64,000 bases of DNA from DASPJQ01 sp035299065 (GCA_035299065.1 DATGXI010000077.1:9756-73755); one strand, 5' to 3'. Positions 16,811-25,506 are shown, counted from the stretch's first letter. Made by a program: numbers and translations. Notes: generated by a model from the sequence alone, not told the origin.

Positions 16811-17963
16811 GAAAAATACCTTAGGGAGTCCAGCAAGAGGGGATGCTTTTTATCAAAGGGACAAAGAAATCAATCATATTTATAAAACCTTAGAAACAGG
16901 AACAGCAATTTATTTGGCTGCGCCCAGGCGTGTTGGAAAAACGTCAATTCTTCGAAGGCTTGAAGAATTTCCAAAGAGCGGATTCCAGTTCATATATGTA
17001 ATTACTGAATCAATTGACAATTCAAATGACTTTTTCAAGGAAATTTTTGATCAATTATTAAAAAGCGATTTCATAAAAAGAAGTACGAAATTACTTGAAT
17101 TAAGTAAGAGGATTCTTAATGGTGCACTCGATCGAGTAAGTGAGTTTAACGGAGTTAAAACTAAAGAACCGAAGGAACCCAATTATTATGACATACTTAT
17201 AGAACTATTTACAAGTGTCACTGATGAAATTGACAGAGTTGTAATAATGATAGATGAGTTTCCTCAAACAATTCAGAATATTTTAGATAAATCAGGTAAA
17301 CCCGAGGCCCAACGTTTTTTACAAATGAATCGTGAGATCCGATTAAATCACCAGGTATTAAAGAGGTTTACTTTTATTTACACGGGTTCAATATCGCTGT
17401 TCCCAATGGTTGAAAAAGTCGCCTCACTTACTTCAGTAAATGACATTCGAACAGTTCCGGTAAATCCTTTAACTGAAAAGGACGCAAAAGAATTCATTAC
17501 GCGGTTAATGGAAGAAACACCCGTATATATAGATAATACAACAATTGAATATATCATTAAAAAAATAAAATGGTTAATACCATTTCATTTACAGCTCATT
17601 CAATATGAAATAATTGAATTGTGTGATGTCGAACCAGCAGTAACTTGTGATGTGGTTGATCAGGCGTTTGATCAAATTGTTCAAAATAGAAATAAACCAC
17701 AATTTGAACCTTATTTTGAAAGGCTTCAAAAGCTTTTTAAAGGGAATATCTATTTGTTTGTAATGGATGTATTAAAGTATACAGCATCAAATGATGTCAT
17801 AACGAAAGCGGTATTACATAATATGAGTGTAAAAAATAATCTTGAAGAGGTGAAATCTGTATTGGAGACGTTGGAGGGCGATGGATATTTATTTAAAAAT
17901 GAAGACGTTTATCAATATACATCCCCAGTTTTGCAATTATGGTGTAAAAAATTTATTTGTTAA
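16809..17963 (+). CDS. AAA/STAND-type P-loop ATPase with C-terminal winged helix
   Basis: A 384-residue ATPase of the archaeal-ATPase (PF01637-like) kind. Walker A is AAPRRVGKTS (Lys44) and Walker B is VVIMIDEFPQ (Asp149, Glu150). The last 80 residues (DVLKYTASND onward to LQLWCKKF) look like the winged helix usual in this family. No membrane segment is seen. It is AT-rich compared with the genes on either side. It lies two bases before a second ATPase gene and shares its promoter, so they probably act together. I cannot assign a role; defence, toxin-antitoxin-like control or DNA transactions are all possible. Confidence 0.65.
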   Translation: MKNTLGSPARGDAFYQRDKEINHIYKTLETGTAIYLAAPRRVGKTSILRRLEEFPKSGFQFIYVITESIDNSNDFFKEIFDQLLKSDFIKRSTKLLELSKRILNGALDRVSEFNGVKTKEPKEPNYYDILIELFTSVTDEIDRVVIMIDEFPQTIQNILDKSGKPEAQRFLQMNREIRLNHQVLKRFTFIYTGSISLFPMVEKVASLTSVNDIRTVPVNPLTEKDAKEFITRLMEETPVYIDNTTIEYIIKKIKWLIPFHLQLIQYEIIELCDVEPAVTCDVVDQAFDQIVQNRNKPQFEPYFERLQKLFKGNIYLFVMDVLKYTASNDVITKAVLHNMSVKNNLEEVKSVLETLEGDGYLFKNEDVYQYTSPVLQLWCKKFIC

Positions 17964-17965
17964 TT

Positions 17966-20491
17966 ATGATTGAAAACAAACTCTATAATCCGGCAGGTCA
18001 ATCTAAAGAATGGTTGATTGAACATTTTATTGTACGTAGTAAGGTATTTGAGAAAATTTTTAAAGATATTCAAAGCAGTAAAATGACCTACCCTGAACAA
18101 CATTATTTGATTCAAGGCCAAAGGGGTGCTGGAAAGACAACTTTATTATTAAGGCTTAAATATGAGATTGAAAATTCAACAGAATTAAATTCTTGGCTAT
18201 TGCCAGTTTTTTTTAACGAGGAAACATATGATGTAACTACACTGTCAGATTTGTGGGAAAAACTTTTAAAGTACTGTGATGAGTATTGGGGAACGGGAGG
18301 TATTTATTATAAAAAAACTAATGAATTTCTAAATACAAATGATTACGAAAAAAGATGTTTTGATTATTTGTTGGAGGTGCTAAAAGACAAAGAAAAAAAA
18401 ATTATTATTTTTTTTGATAATTTTAGTCAGTTGTTTTTAGAACTTTTAAGTGAAAAAGAACAGCATAGATTAAGAGAAATCTTAATGACAAAATCTGAGA
18501 TTAGGATAATAGGAGCTTCTGCCAATTCAGTTGAGGACTTATACAACTATTCAAAGCCATTTTATGAATTTTTTAAAATCATAAGACTTGAAGGACTTAA
18601 CAAATCAGAAACCATAGAATTGATGCAGACCCTATTCAGAAAATCTGGAAAAGAATTGGACATTAAAAGAAGCAAGGCAAAAATCGAAACTTTAACAATA
18701 CTAACGGGTGGTGTAATAAGAACTCTTATGTTGATATATGAGGTTATTTTAGGAGATGAGGATGGATCTGCTTTAAAAGATCTTGAAATAATTTTAGATA
18801 GAGTAACTCCTTTGTATAAACATATAGTTGAAGAACTACCTACGCAACAAAGAAAAATTGTAGATGTAATTGCAAAAAAATGGGATGCTGTGAAGGCACA
18901 CGAGGTGGCGAGTAATATACGAGATAATGGTAAATTAATGACGAGCAAAACGATTTCCGCCCAATTGCACCAATTAGAAAAAAATGGCATTATTGACAAA
19001 AAATTCACTAATTCTAAAAATCATTTATATCAATTAAAAGAAAGATTTTTTAATATTTGGTACTTAATGCGTCATGGAGGCGATACGGACAAACGCAGAG
19101 TGGTTTGGTTAACAAGATTTTTAGAAAGTTGGTATGAGGAAGGAGATCAATTGGAAGAATTTATTCAGAATCACGTTAAACGTCTTAAATCTGGCAATTA
19201 CAATCCAAACTCTGCTTTAATTATCTCCGAAGCAATAATACATTCAAAAAAAATGGATATTAAATTTCTTGATGTGTTATTAAATGAAACTTCGGCTATT
19301 TTAAATAGTGAGCAAAAAAAACAATTACCGGATTCGTATTCAATAAAACTAAATTTCGCGTTAAAATATTTTGAGAACTTTGAGTACCAAAAAGCTGCAA
19401 GCGCGTTAGAGGCAATTGAAGACAAAAGTAATATGATAAATATTGCCCTCGCACAAACCTATATTTCCTGCAGAAATTTTAATTCAGCTAAAAAAGCTAT
19501 CTCAAAGATCGTTTCTGAGGATACAACGGAAAAATTTGAAATAGGAAAAGTTTACTGGGGATTAAAGGAGTTTGAGTTATCTAATAAATATTTAATGGAA
19601 GTAGTTTTGGATTTCCCTGGCGAAGCGCATTTAGCAATCGCTAGTAATTTCGGGGCAATGGGTAAGGTTGATATGGCTCTTGAGTATTATTTACTTGCAA
19701 TTCAAACTACAAATGAAGCATATGAACCACTTATAGATTTCTGCATTGATATTGAGGATTATGAAAATGCAACTAAATACGCTTTAGAAGGAATTTCTAA
19801 AGGAATGCAAGATCTTAACAAAAGCTTAATTGAAGTTTATATTGGTTGGGGAAAAGAAGGGGAAGCACAGAAGCTAATTGACGATTTTTTGAATAAATAT
19901 CCGGAAGATCCGGATTTCTGGCACTTGCTTGGCACTTTAAGATATTTTAATGGACGCTTTCAAGAGGCATATGATAACATGATGAAGGCAAATACTTTAT
20001 ATATTTCAGCAAATGTAAAAAATACGTATTTCGCGTTAAATAATCATCTTATTCTCGACTATCTAATACAAAACGGAAGAAGTAAACAAAGTGCATTAGA
20101 TATTATTAATGAATTCGACTTTGACCTGCCAATAGTTTTGTTATTAAAGTCAATTGTATATTTTTGGAACAATGAGTACGAAAAGGGGAATAGTGCAATC
20201 CAACGGTTTTTCGATTTGGAATTGTCTGAAGAGGACTCAAAACGCGAACTATGGGCAATTGAAAAAGCACTAATAATTTTATTAGCAAAAGGACAGTCAC
20301 ATTTAAGTTTTAACATATTTAATAACGAAAAATGGAATTTAAAGGATAGAATGAAACCCATTTATTATGCACTTATGACATTTCTAAAAGATGAGCATCC
20401 AAACGAAATTTTAAAAATGGGAGAAGAATTAAAGCAGCCAGTAGAAGATGTTATTGCAAGGATAAAGGAATATGAGTTAAAATATAAGTAA
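17966..20491 (+). CDS. P-loop ATPase with winged helix and TPR-like C-terminal half
   Basis: An 841-residue protein; the ATG at 17966 is preferred to a TTG nine bases earlier because it avoids overlap with the previous gene. Walker A is GQRGAGKT (51-58). Walker B is KIIIFFDNF with Asp151 followed by Asn, so the usual catalytic Glu is missing. A winged-helix-like region spans about 285-360 (MTSKTISAQLHQLEKNGIID). Residues about 420-841 are helical repeats such as AHLAIASNFGAMGKVDMALE, typical of TPR. This ATPase-sensor-scaffold plan resembles STAND proteins, which detect a ligand through repeats. AT-rich composition suggests transfer of the whole pair. Confidence 0.65.
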   Translation: MIENKLYNPAGQSKEWLIEHFIVRSKVFEKIFKDIQSSKMTYPEQHYLIQGQRGAGKTTLLLRLKYEIENSTELNSWLLPVFFNEETYDVTTLSDLWEKLLKYCDEYWGTGGIYYKKTNEFLNTNDYEKRCFDYLLEVLKDKEKKIIIFFDNFSQLFLELLSEKEQHRLREILMTKSEIRIIGASANSVEDLYNYSKPFYEFFKIIRLEGLNKSETIELMQTLFRKSGKELDIKRSKAKIETLTILTGGVIRTLMLIYEVILGDEDGSALKDLEIILDRVTPLYKHIVEELPTQQRKIVDVIAKKWDAVKAHEVASNIRDNGKLMTSKTISAQLHQLEKNGIIDKKFTNSKNHLYQLKERFFNIWYLMRHGGDTDKRRVVWLTRFLESWYEEGDQLEEFIQNHVKRLKSGNYNPNSALIISEAIIHSKKMDIKFLDVLLNETSAILNSEQKKQLPDSYSIKLNFALKYFENFEYQKAASALEAIEDKSNMINIALAQTYISCRNFNSAKKAISKIVSEDTTEKFEIGKVYWGLKEFELSNKYLMEVVLDFPGEAHLAIASNFGAMGKVDMALEYYLLAIQTTNEAYEPLIDFCIDIEDYENATKYALEGISKGMQDLNKSLIEVYIGWGKEGEAQKLIDDFLNKYPEDPDFWHLLGTLRYFNGRFQEAYDNMMKANTLYISANVKNTYFALNNHLILDYLIQNGRSKQSALDIINEFDFDLPIVLLLKSIVYFWNNEYEKGNSAIQRFFDLELSEEDSKRELWAIEKALIILLAKGQSHLSFNIFNNEKWNLKDRMKPIYYALMTFLKDEHPNEILKMGEELKQPVEDVIARIKEYELKYK

Positions 20492-20649
20492 TGGAGTATC
20501 TTAACAAAACCAGCAATGCTAAAATTGTTTAATTTCGCGCCACACACCCACTTCAACTCCCCTTATCCAACTTCCTGCCGGAAAGCGAATACGGGACCAG
20601 TTCACACCACTTTAGTACAGGTAAATAATATCAGGTTAAACTTTATACT
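20492..20649 (+). other. Intergenic region before the AhpD-like gene
   Basis: The 158 bases between the ATPase module and the AhpD-like gene return to the base composition of the chromosome and may mark the downstream edge of the inserted module. A TAATTTCG at 20531-20538 is one base from the -7 consensus. No repeat matching the 16762 element was found, so no flanking direct repeat of an insertion is evident. Confidence 0.3.
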
Positions 20650-21252
20650 ATGAGCAAATACATACAAACCAACAACAATTATCCGGGCATTTTGGAAATG
20701 CTTTGGTACAAGCCGGCTACCGGCAGTAAAATGACCGCCCTGGCCCACCAGCTTCTTTTAGGAAAATCAGGACTTACTTCAGGCGAACGCGAAACAATAG
20801 CGGCTTATACATCGGCCCTCAACAACTGCGAATTTTGCTGCGCTTCACACAACGGTGCCGTAAACTGCCACCTTAAGTCAGATACCAAACCTGGTGATTA
20901 CCTAAGCCCTGAGTTCATGGCCAAACAAACGCCAAAAATGAAAGCCATGCTGGCCCTGGCATCACAGGTACAGCAAGGTGGAAAACATGTGACAAAGGAA
21001 GCAATTGATGCTGCAAAGGCTGCCGGGGCAAGTGATGAGGACATTCATGACGGAATATTGGTTGCTGCTGCTTTTTGCATGTTCAACAGGTATGTTGACG
21101 GGTTGGGTACCCGTGTTTCAAATGAAGAAGATTACCGTGATACGGGCATACGCCTGGGTACAAAAGGTTACCGGTTTCCACCACGATTTATGTATTGGCT
21201 GGTACGAAGGATACTGAACAAGCGCTACGCACCCGGGTCAAAGTTTGTTTAG
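20650..21252 (+). CDS. AhpD/carboxymuconolactone decarboxylase-like peroxidase-related protein
   Basis: A 200-residue protein of the AhpD-like superfamily. The redox signature is GERETIAAYTSALNNCEFCC followed by ASH: Cys60 and Cys63 form the CxxC, with an extra Cys64, and His67 sits four residues on, as in alkylhydroperoxidase D. Family members reduce peroxides with a thiol partner or act as decarboxylases. The C-terminal FPPRFMYWLVRRILNKRYAPG is basic and less typical. It is monocistronic by spacing. The precise substrate cannot be read from sequence. Confidence 0.75.
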   Translation: MSKYIQTNNNYPGILEMLWYKPATGSKMTALAHQLLLGKSGLTSGERETIAAYTSALNNCEFCCASHNGAVNCHLKSDTKPGDYLSPEFMAKQTPKMKAMLALASQVQQGGKHVTKEAIDAAKAAGASDEDIHDGILVAAAFCMFNRYVDGLGTRVSNEEDYRDTGIRLGTKGYRFPPRFMYWLVRRILNKRYAPGSKFV

Positions 21253-21305
21253 GCGTTTAAGAGATATATGGCCAAAAGAATCACAACGGTATAAATACTT
21301 ATTTG

Positions 21306-21321
21306 CCGGTTGATCAACCGG
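21306..21321. promoter_or_regulatory. Perfect 16-base palindrome upstream of a secreted protein gene
   Basis: CCGGTTGATCAACCGG is a perfect palindrome 23 bases before the ATG at 21345. A further ACCGG half-site lies at 21335-21339. It could be an operator for a dimeric regulator or a hairpin in the leader; there is no T-run, so it is not a terminator. No -7 element was found close by. Confidence 0.4.
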
Positions 21322-21344
21322 TAACTTAGAACGTACCGGTTTTC

Positions 21345-21893
21345 ATGAAATCATTGTTTTTTGTGTTTTCCCTGGTAGGCCTGTTTATTCAAAATAGCAG
21401 GGCCCAGGATTCAATTGCAGGGGTCTATTCAAGAGCCTCGGTCAGAACGTTTGAATGCTGGTACGATCCAAAATCAGGAACCCATTATATTGATGGACTT
21501 GTAATGCCCGATACTACAGAAGTGTCGGTTTACACGCTTAAGGCCGATGGCACTTTTATACGCCTGGATTGGGGTAGCAGCACCTACAGTTTTGAGGGCA
21601 TGAAGGACCGTGGAAAGACCTTTGAGCTGACCGGAACCTGGAAAATGGTAGACGGGGTTGTGCTCATTATTTTTGAGCGTGAACGAATTTATGAGGACCG
21701 GAAAAGGTTGGTTTTGGCGGCCGATCACGACCTCACAAAACGGGTTATGAGTGCCGATTCGGCCCTTGAAAAAATGTATAAAGACATACTTTGGCCCGCT
21801 CGTCACAGAACCTATAAACTAAATGTAAATGGGGATTTTTGCGAGCTGACCTATTCGGAAGGCACCTATTGCTATAAAAAAATTAAAAGTTAA
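21345..21893 (+). CDS. Small secreted protein of unknown function
   Basis: A 182-residue protein with a clear signal peptide (MKSLFFVFSLVGLFIQNSRA, cut before QDSIAG). The mature part is beta-rich with lipocalin-like text: SIAGVYSRASVRTFECWYD, GTFIRLDWGSS, and FELTGTWKMVDGVVLIIFER, a pattern seen in small secreted Bacteroidetes proteins that report a composition or fold like a calycin. No catalytic motif is evident. It follows the palindrome at 21306 and precedes the HxlR regulator, which has its own promoter. I do not recognise the family. Confidence 0.6.
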   Translation: MKSLFFVFSLVGLFIQNSRAQDSIAGVYSRASVRTFECWYDPKSGTHYIDGLVMPDTTEVSVYTLKADGTFIRLDWGSSTYSFEGMKDRGKTFELTGTWKMVDGVVLIIFERERIYEDRKRLVLAADHDLTKRVMSADSALEKMYKDILWPARHRTYKLNVNGDFCELTYSEGTYCYKKIKS

Positions 21894-21921
21894 TCATTTA
21901 AATATCAGTCATATTTCATCA

Positions 21922-21988
21922 TATTACTTTTAATTTGCAAGTAATATTAATTCAATTACTTGCAAATTGCAAGTTTTATTTATCTTTG
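21922..21988 (+). promoter_or_regulatory. HxlR operator array and promoter
   Basis: Alternating half-sites ATTACTT (21923), AAGTAAT (21939) and ATTACTT (21955) start exactly 16 bases apart, with a degenerate AAGT at 21971. The central pair extends to 14-base arms (21932-21945 and 21955-21968). TATCTTTG at 21981-21988 is an exact -7 match with TTG at 21960-21962, 18 bases upstream, inside the operator. The regulator gene starts at 21993, so the mRNA is predicted to be leaderless and self-controlled. Confidence 0.65.
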
Positions 21989-21992
21989 TTTT

Positions 21993-22412
21993 ATGAAGGT
22001 AAAACAGCGGTATTTCAGGAGCGAATGTCCCATAAGTGCGGCCCTTGACATGATAGGTGACCGTTGGTCGTTACTCATCATACGTGACATGGCTCTTAGG
22101 GGTAAAACCAGCTACAAAGAGTTTGCTGAAGGCACAGAAAAAATAGCCACCAACATACTGGCCCACCGCCTGGCACTTTTGGAGGCAAGCGGCATTATTA
22201 CCAAAAAACCCCATGCGCAAAACAAGGTCAAAATTGTGTACCAGTTAACCCAAAAGGGAATTGACCTGGTGCCCATTTTGGTAGACCTTATATTATGGAC
22301 TGAAAGCTATCACGGGGTTGATGAACGTACCGAACAATTTGCCAACCTGGTGCGCATGGACCGTGAAGGGGTAGTAGGAAGCATTATGAAAAAACTGCAG
22401 CCGGTTGAATAA
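21993..22412 (+). CDS. HxlR-family winged-helix transcriptional regulator
   Basis: The ATG at 21993 gives 139 residues; the longer frame from 21960 would begin inside the operator. The family signature is SECPISAALDMIGDRWSLLI with the conserved Cys near residue 12, followed by the winged helix (EKIATNILAHRLALLEASGI) and QLTQKGIDLVPILVDLILW. HxlR proteins bind as dimers and often sense thiol-reactive or aldehyde stress through the N-terminal Cys. The neighbouring secreted protein and AhpD-like gene are plausible targets, but only the self-operator is visible. Confidence 0.85.
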   Translation: MKVKQRYFRSECPISAALDMIGDRWSLLIIRDMALRGKTSYKEFAEGTEKIATNILAHRLALLEASGIITKKPHAQNKVKIVYQLTQKGIDLVPILVDLILWTESYHGVDERTEQFANLVRMDREGVVGSIMKKLQPVE

Positions 22413-22442
22413 ACCCCGCCAAACAGTAAGTCAAAAATCAAA

Positions 22443-22472
22443 AAAGGGCTGGAAACCTAATCCCAACCCTTT
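22443..22472 (-). terminator. Terminator between convergent genes, best oriented for the amidase
   Basis: AAAGGGCTGG (22443-22452) pairs with CCAACCCTTT (22463-22472) with one mismatch and a ten-base loop. The A-rich stretch just upstream on the plus strand becomes a U-run on the minus strand, so it should end the amidase transcript. It may also stop the HxlR transcript, with a weaker tail. Confidence 0.6.
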
Positions 22473-22509
22473 GCTCATTCCTGATTTAAAAATGTACGTT
22501 TAACCCTGT

Positions 22510-23109
22510 TTATTTAGCAAGGCAATTAATGATTTTAGTGGCAATTTCTTCCTGGCCGGCTTCACTGGCAAGGTAACTGCGGTCATTGGCGTTTGTCATA
22601 TAACCCAACTCAAGCAACATACCCGGACATTGCGTTTGTTTTAACACATATAAATTGGCGTCCTTTACTTCGCGTTTGGCAAGTTTACTACCCGAAAGGG
22701 CGGTAATCATATTCTCAGCATGTTCAAACGAGGTTTCATAATGCGAGCTGTTTTTTGATACAAAAGCACCAATACCATGGTCCTTTTTATCCTGCGAAAA
22801 ATTTATGTGAAGCGAGATCAATAAATCAGGGTTCATGGAATTGATTTTTTGCACGCGTTCATTGAGCGAAAGAAAGGAATCATCCTCGCGCAATAAAATT
22901 ATTTCAAGGTTATTTCCGCCATTAAGTGATTTGATTTTGGAGGCAATATTATGTACCAATTCCTTTTCGGTAAGCTCATCGTGAGCCACACCAAAGTCCT
23001 CACCACCATGGCCGGCATCAATTACAATGGTTTTTTTGCCGCGGGGCGCTATAAATGCAAAGCATAGGAATATAAGGGCTAGTCCTGCCAGCCTGGCTAG
23101 ATTTTTCAT
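22510..23109 (-). CDS. N-acetylmuramoyl-L-alanine amidase (Amidase_3)
   Basis: A 199-residue zinc amidase that cuts the bond between MurNAc and the stem peptide. It has an N-terminal signal or anchor (LARLAGLALIFLCFAFIA) and the four active-site residues: His34 in VIDAGHGGED, Glu50 in EKELVHNIA, His101 in LISLHINFS, and catalytic Glu167 in LLELGYMTN. Length is close to the bare catalytic domain with no SPOR or LysM module. It lies alone on the minus strand. Likely periplasmic, in cell separation or wall turnover. Confidence 0.88.
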   Translation of the reverse strand: MKNLARLAGLALIFLCFAFIAPRGKKTIVIDAGHGGEDFGVAHDELTEKELVHNIASKIKSLNGGNNLEIILLREDDSFLSLNERVQKINSMNPDLLISLHINFSQDKKDHGIGAFVSKNSSHYETSFEHAENMITALSGSKLAKREVKDANLYVLKQTQCPGMLLELGYMTNANDRSYLASEAGQEEIATKIINCLAK

Positions 23110-23655
23110 AAATTACTGGTATTTAAATTGTTTGGAGGGTTTATTACGAGCAAAGCTTTAAAAGGTTACGTTTTTTAGATTTGAGTAGTGAGATTTGCGT
23201 ATTGAGATGTGAGATTGTTAATCGTTATACGCGTTAAAGTGTATTCTTCTACGAAATTAAGTTTTTATGAAATTCAGATAATAATCAATTGATTTTTAGC
23301 ACCATAAAAAATATTTATTTTATAACCTTTTGTATTTCAATTTTTTGCGAGTTATCTCAGAATTTTATTCCATTGACCCCGGAGGAGTCACACCTTTTTA
23401 ACTCTAAATCCTAGCAAATACCACGACCCCAGCGTGGGTTGTACACAATGTAAAATTCCAAATTATTGCTGGTAAACTGCGCCAGGGATTGAGCAAAGTA
23501 CCCCGCAGGAACGAGGAGTACTTGCGAAAGCCCGGCCCCGAAGTTGCTAATTCCTGATTATTGTTCCTGACCTTAAATGAGGGGAGGCGGCCTAAAAACA
23601 AAGCCAGTGATTTTATTTATCTGCGAAAAATCTGTGCTACATGTGGCAATAGACC
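23110..23655. other. Gene-free stretch with short tandem repeat and hairpins
   Basis: These 546 bases between two minus-strand genes hold no convincing gene. There is a degenerate 14-base tandem repeat (AGATTTGAGTAGTG, three copies, 23177-23218), a CCCA/TGGG hairpin near 23428-23438, and a stem AGTACCCC/GGAGTACT at 23497-23522 within unusually GC-rich text. That GC-rich block (about 23410-23590) resembles dispersed intergenic repeats I have seen in this phylum, but I cannot confirm it. The only frame there, 65 codons on the minus strand, looks random. Confidence 0.4.
23177..23218. repeat. Degenerate 14-base tandem repeat, three copies
   Basis: Units AGATTTGAGTAGTG, AGATTTGCGTATTG and AGATGTGAGATTGT follow without spacers in a non-coding stretch. 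They are too few and too degenerate for a CRISPR and have no matching coding frame. A slipped-strand microsatellite relic is the simplest reading. Confidence 0.55.
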
Positions 23656-25161
23656 TTACGATTTAATCACCTTAATAAACTCACCGCCCATAATTTTATA
23701 ACGTGCACCGCCAATGCTTATTTCCTGCCCCTCGGCCATGGTGGCTATTTTTGTAATATCCTCTTCAATGGTATGTACACTGCCTCCGGTTTTCCAGGCT
23801 ATTTGCAGGTAATCAGGATGTATATCACTGGTTGCTCCACACAAAATTACATGTACTGGTTTTGTGAATTTTTTGAGGAGCGAAATGTCCTTAACGGGGG
23901 CATAATTATCGGCTATCATTATTAGGTCTTTATGCGGTTTGGCTTGTTTTACGGCTTGTATGAGTGCTTCCATGTTGTTTTCGGGGCAGTCGCCACCCGA
24001 ACCTTTTGAGGCTACCATTGACATGAATTTGTCCAGTCCATCTGCATCCATACCATCAGCATAATAAATGCCACCTGTTTCGCCTATTTTTTTGTCAGCC
24101 GTTGATTTATTGTCTCCGTCATTGAAGAACACAAATTGCATGTCTTTTTCAACTGCAAACCGCAAGGTGTACCACAGGGCGAGCTCGTTGGTATAAGGGC
24201 TCATACTGCCTGTAATATCGCATACAATTAATTTTTTTGTCCATTTGTTTCGGTTCAGCACGCGTGATACTACCCCATCAGCCCCTGTTTTGTGCTTTTT
24301 TTTGTAATCGGCAAGTTCGCGTTTATGGTATTCTTCGGCACTTAGTTTGGCAATGCGTGCAGCTTCCTCCATGCGTTTTTTTTCTTCGGCAAGGCGTTTT
24401 TCCTCGGCAGCAAGGCGTTCAGCTTCTAATTTCTTTCTTCGTAAAATTTCTTTTGTACCCAGGTAACCCAGGCTTATGTCGGCATGGCCAGTTCCCTGTG
24501 AGTAGGCAACTTCAAAAGTGTAATAGTTCTTGTGGAATTTGAAATTGATGCTATAGTTGTCACCTTTTGGGAGGTAAACAGTTGTTTTGCCTGCACTGTT
24601 GGTTGTGGCTTTAAAGGTTTTGCCACGTTTAATACCCGTTATACTTACCACTTCGCCACTAAGGGGTTTTGCGTCAAGATCCACAATGGAAATGGTTGCC
24701 GGTGTAAAGTTTTCAGGGTTAGCAGGGGCCGGCATATCAGATCCCTTTATATAAGTGGTGTCCTTAAGGCTGCTTATCACCTTGTCAACACCAGCTTTTT
24801 CGCTGTCATTCATGGCAAATTCTTTTTCTTTTGCAATGGCATCGGGCTCATAGGTAAAAGCGGTCATGGTTTGCCCTCCTTTAAACCCGGGAGTTTGTAC
24901 TTCGCGTGTGCGGGTATAATTGCTTGCGGTTACCAGGCAGGTTGTATTGCAGGGGAGGTTAAAAACGGCTTCGCCTTTTTCATTGCTAATTACCTCGTAT
25001 TTTTTTGTGGTCCCCTTTATAGTAGCCGTTACGGTTTGCCCCTTGTAAAATCCGCCTTCAAAATTTTTGAGAATGATTTTAAAAGACGATTCACAGTCTT
25101 GTGCGAATGAAAAAGCATTCAAAACGCAAATGAAGCAGGCGGCACAAATTAATCTTCTCAT
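23656..25161 (-). CDS. Secreted von Willebrand factor A domain protein
   Basis: A 501-residue exported protein. The signal peptide MRRLICAACFICVLNAFSFA ends before QDCESS. Two beta-sandwich-like segments follow (about 25-105 and 150-235), then a charged helix 240-292 (EAERLAAEEKRLAEEKK), then a VWA domain from residue 310. Its MIDAS is DITGS (315-319), with Thr in place of the first Ser of DxSxS, and GSGGDCPENN supplies the later loop. VWA domains bind partners through a metal. It is not co-oriented with the ribosomal cluster. Role unknown; envelope or adhesion is likely. Confidence 0.75.
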   Translation of the reverse strand: MRRLICAACFICVLNAFSFAQDCESSFKIILKNFEGGFYKGQTVTATIKGTTKKYEVISNEKGEAVFNLPCNTTCLVTASNYTRTREVQTPGFKGGQTMTAFTYEPDAIAKEKEFAMNDSEKAGVDKVISSLKDTTYIKGSDMPAPANPENFTPATISIVDLDAKPLSGEVVSITGIKRGKTFKATTNSAGKTTVYLPKGDNYSINFKFHKNYYTFEVAYSQGTGHADISLGYLGTKEILRRKKLEAERLAAEEKRLAEEKKRMEEAARIAKLSAEEYHKRELADYKKKHKTGADGVVSRVLNRNKWTKKLIVCDITGSMSPYTNELALWYTLRFAVEKDMQFVFFNDGDNKSTADKKIGETGGIYYADGMDADGLDKFMSMVASKGSGGDCPENNMEALIQAVKQAKPHKDLIMIADNYAPVKDISLLKKFTKPVHVILCGATSDIHPDYLQIAWKTGGSVHTIEEDITKIATMAEGQEISIGGARYKIMGGEFIKVIKS

Positions 25162-25506
25162 AGCTTAATGGTTTTAGGGTTTTACACTGGAATTTGCATT
25201 ATAACGGGTTTATGGGGCCGGGTTACACGGCTTTTAATGAAGTTAAGCGGTGTTTGAGCGGTGGCCAATGCGTAATTAAACGTAGTTTTGCCGGGTTTTT
25301 GGTCCTGGCGGTTTTGGGCCCGGGAGGGCAAAAACAGGTGCCCAAAAAAGATTTTTGTTAATAATTCATCGACAAAACATGTTTTTTAAACAAGGTCTGT
25401 GAAATTTAAATGCCTGCTGGGGTGCATTTTGTCGGTTTTTACCTCAAGTGAAAAACAAAATCAGGGCTTTAATAAACATTTATCTGTGAAAAAAACCAAC
25501 ACCCTA
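25162..25506. other. Divergent intergenic region upstream of the str promoter
   Basis: The 345 bases between the VWA gene and the str promoter contain no gene. The half near 25210-25350 is GC-rich with short inverted GGCCCGGG-like words (25315-25330); the rest is ordinary. I see no clear promoter for the minus-strand VWA gene. Confidence 0.3.

Noticed and set aside
16809..20491. Transposition genes of the Tn7 type (ATPase subunits)
   Set aside because: No transposase, terminal repeats or target duplication was found around the pair.
23404..23601. 65-codon minus-strand frame in the gene-free stretch
   Set aside because: The translation has no recognisable pattern and overlaps hairpin-rich text that looks non-coding.
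24532..25110. 192-codon plus-strand frame opposite the VWA gene
   Set aside because: It is antisense to a gene with signal peptide and MIDAS motif, and its own translation is Cys/Phe-rich noise.
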